DNA of 6,940 nucleotides from NCBI GenBank assembly GCA_016789485.1, contig JAEURE010000141.1, forward strand, positions 1 through 6,940, read 5' to 3'. Below the pieces are notes generated by a model. That model was not told where the DNA came from, did no database searches, and saw nothing but the letters and a program-made list of their open reading frames with translations. Position 1 is the first letter of the stretch; each line of letters starts with the position of its first letter. Origin of the DNA: Anaerolineales bacterium (GTDB taxonomy: Bacteria > Chloroflexota > Anaerolineae > Anaerolineales > Villigracilaceae). Shown piece after piece: positions 1 to 5,340 of the stretch. The translations under genes and the position numbers were made by a program.

Positions 1-74
1 ATCATCTTCCAATTGTCACCGGGCATGTAGAGTAAGGCTCTTCGTGAGTGCATCGTTTTTACTTCATCCTTCAT
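1..74 (-). CDS. CitE/HpcH-type CoA-ester lyase, N-terminal fragment (cut by window edge)
   Basis: Only the first 24 codons or so are present; the rest lies beyond the left edge. Translation gives a short leader (MKDEVKT) and then MHSRRALLYMPGDNWKM. The RRALLYMPGD block is the typical N-terminus of the citrate lyase beta/HpcH-HpaI aldolase-like CoA-ester lyases, which cleave acyl-CoAs such as citramalyl-CoA, malyl-CoA or HMG-CoA in a TIM barrel. I chose the ATG at 74-72 because it overlaps the hydratase stop as TGATG, the same junction type used one gene upstream. The internal ATG at 53-51 has AAGGA 13 bases ahead and would start closer to the conserved block, so it remains possible. Following a MaoC hydratase and a methylcrotonyl-CoA-type carboxylase, a role in cleaving 3-hydroxy-3-methylglutaryl-CoA or citramalyl-CoA is inferred. 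The family call rests on few residues. Confidence 0.72.
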   Translation of the reverse strand, partial: MKDEVKTMHSRRALLYMPGDNWKM

Positions 75-529
75 CATTCCGCCTTCAGCTTTTTAAGAAA
101 CATCGCAGTCCGTTCAAATTCCACTACAACGGTGCCATCGGGCTTTTTGCCCATACATTTGATCTTCACCAGCCCGGCATTGGGCCTTGACTTCGATTCA
201 CGCTTTTCAATAATTTCACTTTCGGCATATATGGTATCGCCGTGAAAGACGGGGTTGGGATGCACGACTTTGTCATAGCCCAAATTTGCCACAATCGTAC
301 CTTCGGTCAACTCTGCAACCGTCAGCCCGACCACCAAGCCAAAAGTAAAAACGCCATTCACCAGCCTTTGCCCAAATTCGGTACGAGAAGCAAAATCCTC
401 GTTAAGGTGAAGCGGTTGGGTGTTCATCGTCAGCGCAGAGAAGAGCACGTGATCCATTTCCGTCACAGTACGCCCGCCGTGTTTAAACGTCATCCCAACT
501 TCAAGTTCCTCGAAATATTTTCCAGCCAT
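74..529 (-). CDS. MaoC-family (hotdog fold) enoyl-CoA hydratase/dehydratase
   Basis: A 151-residue single-hotdog protein of the MaoC type, which adds water to 2-enoyl-CoA thioesters, usually giving the R-3-hydroxy product. The hydratase motif is at residues 33-47 (LTMNTQPLHLNEDFA): P39 and H41 of the usual D-x-N-P-x-H pattern are kept, but the position of the catalytic aspartate is N36 and the usual Asn is Q38. Further conserved-looking blocks are LVNGVFTFGLVVGL (56-69) and GYDKVVHPNPVFHGDT (84-99), the substrate-facing hotdog strands. Length is normal for a single-domain member. The ATG at 529-527 overlaps the BCCP stop (TGATG), implying translational coupling, and the stop overlaps the next start in the same way. 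From its place between carboxylase and CitE-like lyase, the likely substrate is 3-methylglutaconyl-CoA, possibly also itaconyl- or mesaconyl-CoA; this is inference. The fold is well supported, the substrate is not. Confidence 0.88.
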   Translation of the reverse strand: MAGKYFEELEVGMTFKHGGRTVTEMDHVLFSALTMNTQPLHLNEDFASRTEFGQRLVNGVFTFGLVVGLTVAELTEGTIVANLGYDKVVHPNPVFHGDTIYAESEIIEKRESKSRPNAGLVKIKCMGKKPDGTVVVEFERTAMFLKKLKAE

Positions 530-999
530 CAGTCCTCCATCTCGATCAAAATCTGTTCGCGCTCCACCGTCTGTCCCTGCGAAACAAAAACAGATTTAAC
601 CCTGCCATCCTTTAAAGCCTGAATACGGATCTCCATCTTCATGGCTTCCATCGTGAGCAGGGTTTGACCCTTCTTAACCACATCCCCAACACGGACAGAG
701 ACGCTTCGCACCTGACCCGGCATTGGCGCGATCAATCCCCCGGCATGATCATGTCTGACGCCTTGCTTCGCGCCCGATGTCTTTGTCAACATGATCGTAC
801 GACCATCAATCGTCACCCAGCGTTTCGCCATATCCGATGAGACATGTGCAGTGACGCGTTGTCCGTCTATCAACAGATCCATGTGCCCATCTTCCGCGCG
901 GATAACCTGGACAAAAACCGTTTTTCCATCCAGTGTCACTGTGTAGTTTTCGCCCGACGGATTAATTTCAACAACTTGCGAATTGAGAATCGTCTTCAT
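529..999 (-). CDS. biotin carboxyl carrier protein (BT-like segment plus biotinyl domain)
   Basis: A 156-residue protein with a C-terminal biotinyl/lipoyl-type domain (about residues 86-156). It contains LIAPMPGQV (89-97), the flexible VGDVVKKGQTL region, and the biotinylation motif MEAMKME (117-123), with the acceptor lysine at K121. Residues 10-75 form a beta-rich segment (YTVTLDGKTVFVQV, then DLLIDGQRVTAHV) that resembles the linker/BT region of methylcrotonyl- or propionyl-CoA carboxylase alpha chains. Together with the upstream 499-residue biotin carboxylase it adds up to about 655 residues, the length of one fused alpha subunit, so this is the missing C-terminal half as a separate polypeptide. 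It should carry CO2 on biotin between the biotin carboxylase and the carboxyltransferase. The ATG lies two codons after the membrane-protein stop, in the same frame; no strong Shine-Dalgarno sequence is visible, which suggests coupling. A holocarboxylase synthetase elsewhere is required. Confidence 0.93.
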   Translation of the reverse strand: MKTILNSQVVEINPSGENYTVTLDGKTVFVQVIRAEDGHMDLLIDGQRVTAHVSSDMAKRWVTIDGRTIMLTKTSGAKQGVRHDHAGGLIAPMPGQVRSVSVRVGDVVKKGQTLLTMEAMKMEIRIQALKDGRVKSVFVSQGQTVEREQILIEMED

Positions 1000-1005
1000 A
1001 GTATT

Positions 1006-1839
1006 TTATGCCAGTCCAAATGATTTAATAACAGCCACAAGCCACATTGCAAGCACGGCAACGACAAATTCAAAATCATATTTTATCAATCCCGCCAAAA
1101 CAGCTGCCCAGGAGTGATATGCCAGGTAAGGCGAAAGGAAGGGAGATGCGGCCATGGAAAAATCCGCACGCAGGTCTCGCAGGGAAAGCGCCATTAGAAC
1201 AACGCCAATCGGAATAGCCCAGGGCCATAAACCTGCATTCCAAAACGAATCCAAAAGATCCGCCTGCCTGCCCGAGAACCAGTCTCCAAAAAACAGAAAC
1301 GAGAAAGCCGCCGCAATGCTCACAGGGACACATGTCACGAGTACCTGCTTTATGCCCCCCTCTTTAAAAGCTTTGAACAGCAAAAAAGGGACCATCGCCA
1401 AGCCCATTTGCGGTTTTATGATCACGAAGAACAAAGCCGCCGGGGCTGGCAGCGTGAAGCCGATCAGCACAAAAACATCCACATTCAACATCCGCATTCC
1501 ATATACAACGGGCGGAGCCAGCATAAATACGATCAACGCGACCAGGCTGGCTTTTAGACGATATGCGGACCAGGCATAGAGAATTAGAGAAGCCATAAAA
1601 AATAGGATGCCGCCGATTGTTTCTGAAAACAAGGCAAACGGGATGAGAAAAAGAATCGTCCATGGCGGATTTCGGAACGTTGGCACAAGGTAGGGATTTT
1701 TTCCCTCCAATAAGGCTCGAGCAGCAGGATAGTATGTCTCCTTCCAGTCAATTCCTACAATAGGCCAAATCTTATTCACCCCGAAATAGACCGCAGCGAA
1801 TAAGACTGGAAACAACCAAATCAACCATTTTTTTGACAA
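1006..1839 (-). CDS. GT87/DUF2029-like polytopic membrane protein
   Basis: A 277-residue, strongly hydrophobic protein with perhaps seven to nine membrane segments (for example about 6-24, 60-90, 98-118, 121-141, 166-184, 206-220, 255-273). The first extracytoplasmic loop has an acidic patch followed by YYPAARALLEGKNPY (36-50) and then RNPPW (56-60). Later come IKPQMGL (141-147) and SPFLSPYLAYHSW (232-244). These are the landmarks I associate with DUF2029/GT87 polyprenyl-phosphate-dependent GT-C glycosyltransferases, with D31 the candidate catalytic acid. It is shorter than the usual roughly 400 residues, so it may be a minimal or reduced member. The start is TTG at 1839-1837, one codon after the biotin carboxylase stop, with AGGA eight bases upstream; the next Met is only at residue 82. 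It has no evident link to the carboxylase and divides the two halves of its alpha subunit. Family call moderate, function unknown. Confidence 0.75.
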   Translation of the reverse strand: MSKKWLIWLFPVLFAAVYFGVNKIWPIVGIDWKETYYPAARALLEGKNPYLVPTFRNPPWTILFLIPFALFSETIGGILFFMASLILYAWSAYRLKASLVALIVFMLAPPVVYGMRMLNVDVFVLIGFTLPAPAALFFVIIKPQMGLAMVPFLLFKAFKEGGIKQVLVTCVPVSIAAAFSFLFFGDWFSGRQADLLDSFWNAGLWPWAIPIGVVLMALSLRDLRADFSMAASPFLSPYLAYHSWAAVLAGLIKYDFEFVVAVLAMWLVAVIKSFGLA

Positions 1840-1842
1840 GGA

Positions 1843-3342
1843 TCAATTCCTATAATTGTTTGTCTGCTTCCACGGGTTGAATGGATCGGTTTCGTTCGAA
1901 ACAGCGGGCTGTGCCTTTGCGCCAACAAAAACCACGTCGGCAAGCGAGGCAGCGATCAAACTCTGGGCTGCGGGAATTTGCTGTGTTTGGAGGAACTCAC
2001 CCAGTTCAAGCTTTTTCTCCACCCACCTCGTGGACACTTTGCCTTGCGCAAAATCTTCATGCTTTAAGACTGCCTGCATGAAATCAATATTCGTCACCAC
2101 CCCATGGACGATGAACTCGCGCAAGGCGGTTTGCATGCGTTGAATCGCCACATCCCGCGTTTCAGCATGGACGATCAATTTTGCCAGCAGCGGGTCGTAG
2201 AAATGTGTCACATCACTGCCTGTCTTGAATCCTGAATCCACGCGGATGCCCGGGCCGCGCGGCTCGATGAATTGCAGGAGAATGCCCGTGCTGGGTAAAA
2301 ATCCATTGGACGGGTCTTCCGCATAGACACGGCACTCGATGGCGTGTCCATGCTGGTGAAAGTCACTTTGGGTGAACGGGAATTTTTCTCCCGCCGCAAT
2401 ACGGATCTGCCATTGGACAAGGTCAATGCCTGTGACGAGTTCGCTGATGGGATGCTCCACCTGCAAGCGGGTGTTCATTTCGAGAAAATAATATCGTGCT
2501 GTTTGTGGGTCGAAGATGAATTCGATGGTGCCGGCATTGTAATAATTGACGGCTTTGGCAGCAGCAACGGCTGCTTCACCCATCCTGGCGCGGATCTCCG
2601 CAGTCAATAACGGCGAAGGCGTTTCTTCTATTATTTTCTGATGCCGTCGTTGAACCGAACATTCGCGTTCAAAAAGATGGATCAGATTTCCATGCATATC
2701 GCCAAAGACTTGAAACTCGATGTGATGCGCGTCTGCGAGATATTTTTCGATGAGCAGCCGCTCATCACCGAAGGAATTCAAGGCTTCACGCCGCGCGGAT
2801 TCAATGGCCTCGCTCAATTCGCCTTCGGCGTTAACCACGCGCATGCCTTTGCCGCCTCCGCCCGCCGCTGCTTTGACCAAAACAGGATAGCCAATTTCTT
2901 TCGCAGCGTTTTTGAAATCGCCGTCCGATTCCAAGCCTTCAAACCCGGGCACGGTGGGCACGCCGGACTGTTTCATCAATATCTTCGACTCGGCTTTATC
3001 CCCCATCGCACGGATGGAATCTGCCGAGGGACCGATAAATGTCAAGCCGGCAGAATCAACTGCGGCGGCGAATGAGGCGTTCTCGGAGAGGAATCCATAG
3101 CCCGGGTGAATGGCGTCTGCTTTCGAGTCGAGAGCGGCGCGGATGAGTTTATCCATATTCAAATAGGATTCCCTCGGCGCAGCCTCGCCCAATAGAATGG
3201 ATTCATCCGCAAGTTGAACATGCTGTGCATGCTCGTCAACAGTTGAATACACAGCAACCGTTTTGATGCCAAGTTCCCTGCAGGCGCGGATGATGCGAAT
3301 GGCGATCTCGCCGCGATTGGCGATCAGTATCTTATTGAACAT
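1843..3342 (-). CDS. biotin carboxylase subunit of an acyl-CoA carboxylase (MccA/AccC type, BC only)
   Basis: A 499-residue ATP-dependent biotin carboxylase that carboxylates BCCP-bound biotin with bicarbonate. The N-terminal domain starts with KILIANRGEIAIRIIRA (4-20) and HPGYGFLSEN (79-88). The ATP-grasp region has the glycine-rich loop GGGGKGM (161-167), ERECSVQRRHQK (225-236), and the catalytic stretch EMNTRLQVEHP (288-298), with metal ligand E288, N290 and catalytic R292. The C-terminal domain includes ECRVYAEDP (336-344) and YDPLLAKLIVH (382-392). It ends about 50 residues past the BC core with DPFNPWKQTNNYRN. That tail looks like the point where fused MccA-type alpha chains enter the BT domain, but here a TGA stops it. 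The ATG at 3342-3340 overlaps the epimerase gene by 11 bases and has GGAG ten bases upstream inside that gene. The partners are the separate BCCP and the MccB-type beta subunit of this operon. Confidence 0.95.
   Translation of the reverse strand: MFNKILIANRGEIAIRIIRACRELGIKTVAVYSTVDEHAQHVQLADESILLGEAAPRESYLNMDKLIRAALDSKADAIHPGYGFLSENASFAAAVDSAGLTFIGPSADSIRAMGDKAESKILMKQSGVPTVPGFEGLESDGDFKNAAKEIGYPVLVKAAAGGGGKGMRVVNAEGELSEAIESARREALNSFGDERLLIEKYLADAHHIEFQVFGDMHGNLIHLFERECSVQRRHQKIIEETPSPLLTAEIRARMGEAAVAAAKAVNYYNAGTIEFIFDPQTARYYFLEMNTRLQVEHPISELVTGIDLVQWQIRIAAGEKFPFTQSDFHQHGHAIECRVYAEDPSNGFLPSTGILLQFIEPRGPGIRVDSGFKTGSDVTHFYDPLLAKLIVHAETRDVAIQRMQTALREFIVHGVVTNIDFMQAVLKHEDFAQGKVSTRWVEKKLELGEFLQTQQIPAAQSLIAASLADVVFVGAKAQPAVSNETDPFNPWKQTNNYRN
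1848..1851 (-). promoter_or_regulatory. ribosome binding site AGGA deciding the TTG start of the membrane protein
   Basis: Minus-strand AGGA within the last codons of the biotin carboxylase gene, eight bases before TTG at 1839-1837. No ATG or GTG is available nearby, so this site supports TTG as the start and coupling to the upstream gene. Confidence 0.5.
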
Positions 3343-4318
3343 TCTTCAACATCTCCAGCAGTTCTTTTTCCCGCGCCTCGCCCAAGCCTGCCTTCCATTC
3401 ATGATCAAGCGGACGTTCCAAAGCCCATGCAAGAGTCGCTTTGACCGTTTCTTCAAGCGGAGAAATGGAAAGCCCCGCGTGCATGGCTTTTGAAATATCC
3501 ACGCGCGCAAAGCCTTTGTCTTCATCCGTGTCTGGAATCCAGGCGGGCATGTCACTCCACGGCGCGACATGGTTTTGATCTAAAAATTCAACCGACGCCC
3601 ATTTGAAATCCGCATCGCTCTTGCTGACTTGTTTGCAGGTTTCAAACAAAGTCCCAAGCGACAGCGATTCGCCTGTGGCATTGAACACGCCGGAAATATT
3701 TTGCTCGATCAGGCGAATAATAAAATCGGAAAGATCGCGGACATCGATAATTTGAGTTAACGCGTTGGGGCTTTCAGGTACAAGCACATCCCCGCCGCGC
3801 GCAATGCGCACAGGCCAATACGTGAAACGGTCGGTTGGATCATGCGGGCCAACAATAAGACCCGGGCGGATGATGAGCGAACTGACTCCGAAAATATCCT
3901 GAGCAGCCTTCTCACACAGCGCTTTCAATGGGCCGTATGATTCGCCTGTGACCTCTTCCATTGTCTCATCCTCAATTTTTCCGACAGGATGGCTTTCGTT
4001 GATGCCTGTTTTTCTAAAATCGGCATAGACTGAAATACTGGAGATAAAGACATAATTCTCAACGCGGTCTTTCAATGCCTCGGCAGACATTTTGACGATG
4101 CGCGGAAAATATCCGCATGTATCGATCACCGCATCCCACTGCCCTGTGAGTTGGTCCAGATCTTTTTCACGGTCTCCGCTGATGGTTTCTACGTTTCGAA
4201 AAAGACCTGGATTCGTTTTTCCGCGATTGAAAAGCGTCACTTCATGCCCGCGCGCACGCGCAGAGCTAACGAGATGCCGTCCCAGAAAGCGCGTGCCGCC
4301 GATGATGAGAATTTTCAT
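3332..4318 (-). CDS. NAD(P)-dependent epimerase/dehydratase-like extended SDR protein
   Basis: A 328-residue Rossmann-fold protein. The N-terminus carries the nucleotide-binding pattern GGTRFLGRHL (7-16), followed by TLFNRG (28-33), where R32 may favour NADP, and GDREKDLDQL (48-57). The catalytic set looks intact: the serine region FISSISVY (91-98) and YGPLK (128-132) as Y-x3-K. RPGLIVGPHDPTDRF (151-165) is the usual extended-SDR strand before the substrate domain, and a Trp/Pro-rich stretch (VAPWSDMPAWIP, 251-262) lies in the C-terminal half. Length is normal for NAD-dependent epimerase/dehydratase relatives, including the chloroplast RNA-binding CSP41-like group. I cannot name a substrate. 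The ATG overlaps the previous stop as ATGA (4315-4318), and its 3' end overlaps the biotin carboxylase start. It therefore belongs to the operon, but leucine breakdown needs no epimerase, so it may be a passenger. Confidence 0.85.
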   Translation of the reverse strand: MKILIIGGTRFLGRHLVSSARARGHEVTLFNRGKTNPGLFRNVETISGDREKDLDQLTGQWDAVIDTCGYFPRIVKMSAEALKDRVENYVFISSISVYADFRKTGINESHPVGKIEDETMEEVTGESYGPLKALCEKAAQDIFGVSSLIIRPGLIVGPHDPTDRFTYWPVRIARGGDVLVPESPNALTQIIDVRDLSDFIIRLIEQNISGVFNATGESLSLGTLFETCKQVSKSDADFKWASVEFLDQNHVAPWSDMPAWIPDTDEDKGFARVDISKAMHAGLSISPLEETVKATLAWALERPLDHEWKAGLGEAREKELLEMLKNVQ

Positions 4319-4800
4319 TTTTTCAACCTTGTGAGAATTGCTTCTGTCGCTTTGGCTTCTTCGCCTTCGGGCGTGATGTTGTATGCGGTGATGGTGAGTT
4401 CGTCACCGACCAGCTCAACTTCGGTGCGCCAACCCCAGTCAGGTCCGCCAGAGGGATCGGGGTAACTACCTGTAACCGAGAAACCATTCTCCCTTTCCGC
4501 GCCAATGCAAAACATGATCCCCGTGCTATTGTGAAACGAATCCACCCAACTGGCTTCGTACTGCTCAAGCGTGATGTTATAGCCAAAGGTGAACATGCCA
4601 TGTTGCGGCTCGCCTTCAATGGAAGATTGGTAAAGATATAGGGCGAAACGGCCTTCAAGCAGAAGTTGAATGGTTGCAACAACCTGAGCTTCATCCGCGA
4701 GTTTGCCTGGCTCCAGCCAGAGCTTAGATATACCGCGCCAGTTGCCAGCCATTTGCGCAAAGAAGTGATGTGGGGTATCGATTGAGTTTGAGAAGGTCAT
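4315..4800 (-). CDS. DUF1579-like small beta-barrel protein, function unknown
   Basis: A 161-residue soluble protein without signal peptide or membrane segment. Landmarks fit DUF1579: HHFFAQMAGNWRG near the start (11-23), LLLEGRFALYLYQ (46-58), a G-x-x-x-HGMFTFGYN block (63-75), YEASWVDSFHNSTG (81-94), and a final acidic strand region (TEVELVGDELTITAYN, 126-141). The family is predicted to form a lipocalin-like beta barrel; no biochemical role is established to my knowledge. The start is ATG at 4800-4798 with AGGA six bases upstream. That ribosome binding site lies directly beside the left heptamer array of the S23 unit. It is translationally coupled to the epimerase gene by a four-base ATGA overlap, so the two probably form a pair. 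GC on a sampled line (4441-4500) is 34/60, like the carboxylase genes and unlike the S23 gene immediately upstream. Confidence 0.75.
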   Translation of the reverse strand: MTFSNSIDTPHHFFAQMAGNWRGISKLWLEPGKLADEAQVVATIQLLLEGRFALYLYQSSIEGEPQHGMFTFGYNITLEQYEASWVDSFHNSTGIMFCIGAERENGFSVTGSYPDPSGGPDWGWRTEVELVGDELTITAYNITPEGEEAKATEAILTRLKK

Positions 4801-4814
4801 GGGTTATCCTAGTG

Positions 4815-4834
4815 AGTAGAAAGTGGTGAGTGGA
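4815..4834 (+). repeat. left arm of imperfect inverted repeat (pairs with 5319-5338)
   Basis: AGTAGAAAGTGGTGAGTGGA here matches the minus strand of 5338-5319 (AGTAGAAAGTGGCAAGTGGA) at 18 of 20 positions; the two differences are adjacent (4827-4828). In the transcript this allows 12 pairs, a two-by-two internal loop and 6 pairs, closing a loop that contains the whole S23 coding region. There is no U tract, so it is not a terminator. Confidence 0.8.
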
Positions 4835-4849
4835 TTATGGGAGTGGAGT
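4816..4849 (+). repeat. left (3') heptamer array in inverted orientation
   Basis: Read on the plus strand: GTAGAAA (4816-4822), GTGGTGA (4823-4829), GTGGATT (4830-4836), then a six-base unit ATGGGA and GTGGAGT (4843-4849). The same GT(A/G)G phase occurs as in the right array, but on the opposite strand. The S23 stop codon (4837-4835) and its last codons lie within it. Confidence 0.72.
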
Positions 4850-5311
4850 CTCTAAATCAATATTGAAATCTGATGATTGTAGAATAACGTATTCAGCTTG
4901 TTCTTCGCGGATTCCTTTTTGGCGCTGATTGGGCGTAAGGACGCTTAACATTTTGATAACTTGAGTCAACAAGTCAATTCGATGTTTGATAACTTCTTCT
5001 TTCAGAGTATGGCGTGATTTGAAATACCAATCACGAGCTTCTCTTGCAGAACCAAGTGAGTATTCGAGAAAACGAGCACGGTCTTTGCCTGTAGAACGGG
5101 AGTAACCTTCGGCAATATTCGCGGAAATGGAGCATACCGCTCGATAGAGCTGGTCGGCAAGTCCGCGGGTTAGTGGAGTCTTATTCAAAACAAGTGCATC
5201 CTGCCAGGCAATATCGGCAACAAACAAACCCAAGCGATAGACTTCAAGTTTCCAAAGCGAATCGCTTTTAATTTCATCAGGCACACCCGCTTGCCATTCA
5301 AAATACCTCAT
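4835..5311 (-). CDS. S23/IVP-family four-helix-bundle protein
   Basis: A 158-residue, mostly helical basic protein of the family first described from 23S rRNA intervening sequences, also related in fold to the Avd accessory protein of diversity-generating retroelements. The diagnostic core is DQLYRAVCSISANIAEGYSR (53-72) followed by FLEYSLGSAREARDWY (81-96). The usual protein is near 120 residues, so this one has extra N- and C-terminal tails; the last codons (ETPLP) are encoded by the flanking heptamer repeat. I chose ATG at 5311-5309 because GGAGG (5321-5317) sits five bases upstream; a GTG at 5323 would add four residues but has no comparable ribosome binding site. A hand count over 4861-5280 gives 182/420 GC (43%), against 33-36 of 60 on sampled lines of flanking carboxylase genes. 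With inverted repeats hugging both ends, it looks like an inserted unit. The biochemical function is unknown; nucleic-acid binding is inferred from the family. Confidence 0.9.
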   Translation of the reverse strand: MRYFEWQAGVPDEIKSDSLWKLEVYRLGLFVADIAWQDALVLNKTPLTRGLADQLYRAVCSISANIAEGYSRSTGKDRARFLEYSLGSAREARDWYFKSRHTLKEEVIKHRIDLLTQVIKMLSVLTPNQRQKGIREEQAEYVILQSSDFNIDLETPLP

Positions 5312-5316
5312 GCCAT

Positions 5317-5321
5317 CCTCC
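5317..5321 (-). promoter_or_regulatory. Shine-Dalgarno GGAGG of the S23 gene, partly inside the inverted repeat
   Basis: GGAGG lies five bases before the ATG at 5311 and fixes that start over the GTG at 5323. Its first three bases belong to the inverted-repeat arm, so base pairing with 4815-4834 would hide part of the site. A control effect is inferred, not shown. Confidence 0.6.
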
Positions 5322-5338
5322 ACTTGCCACTTTCTACT
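5319..5338 (-). repeat. right arm of imperfect inverted repeat (pairs with 4815-4834)
   Basis: Minus-strand AGTAGAAAGTGGCAAGTGGA, the partner of 4815-4834 with 18 of 20 matches. Its inner end shares three bases with the GGAGG ribosome binding site of the S23 gene. Confidence 0.8.
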
Positions 5339-5340
5339 TT

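Noticed and set aside
1840..1845. TGA readthrough or selenocysteine joining biotin carboxylase and membrane protein
   Set aside because: The frames match, but a separate TTG start with AGGA is present, no selenocysteine hairpin is evident, and a soluble-to-membrane fusion makes no functional sense.
2641..3075. Plus-strand open frame of 144 codons
   Set aside because: It lies opposite the ATP-grasp region of the biotin carboxylase, has no recognisable domain and is explained by codon bias of the real gene.
4323..4760. Second minus-strand frame of 145 codons overlapping the DUF1579 gene
   Set aside because: An alternate frame; only the 4315-4800 frame gives DUF1579 landmarks and has a ribosome binding site and coupled stop.
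4815..4834. Inverted repeat as transcription terminator
   Set aside because: Its partner is about 500 bases away, there is no U tract, and the downstream genes clearly continue the operon.
5309..5323. GTG at 5323 as start of the S23 protein
   Set aside because: No Shine-Dalgarno sequence at proper distance, whereas the ATG at 5311 has GGAGG five bases upstream; the extra four residues are repeat-encoded.
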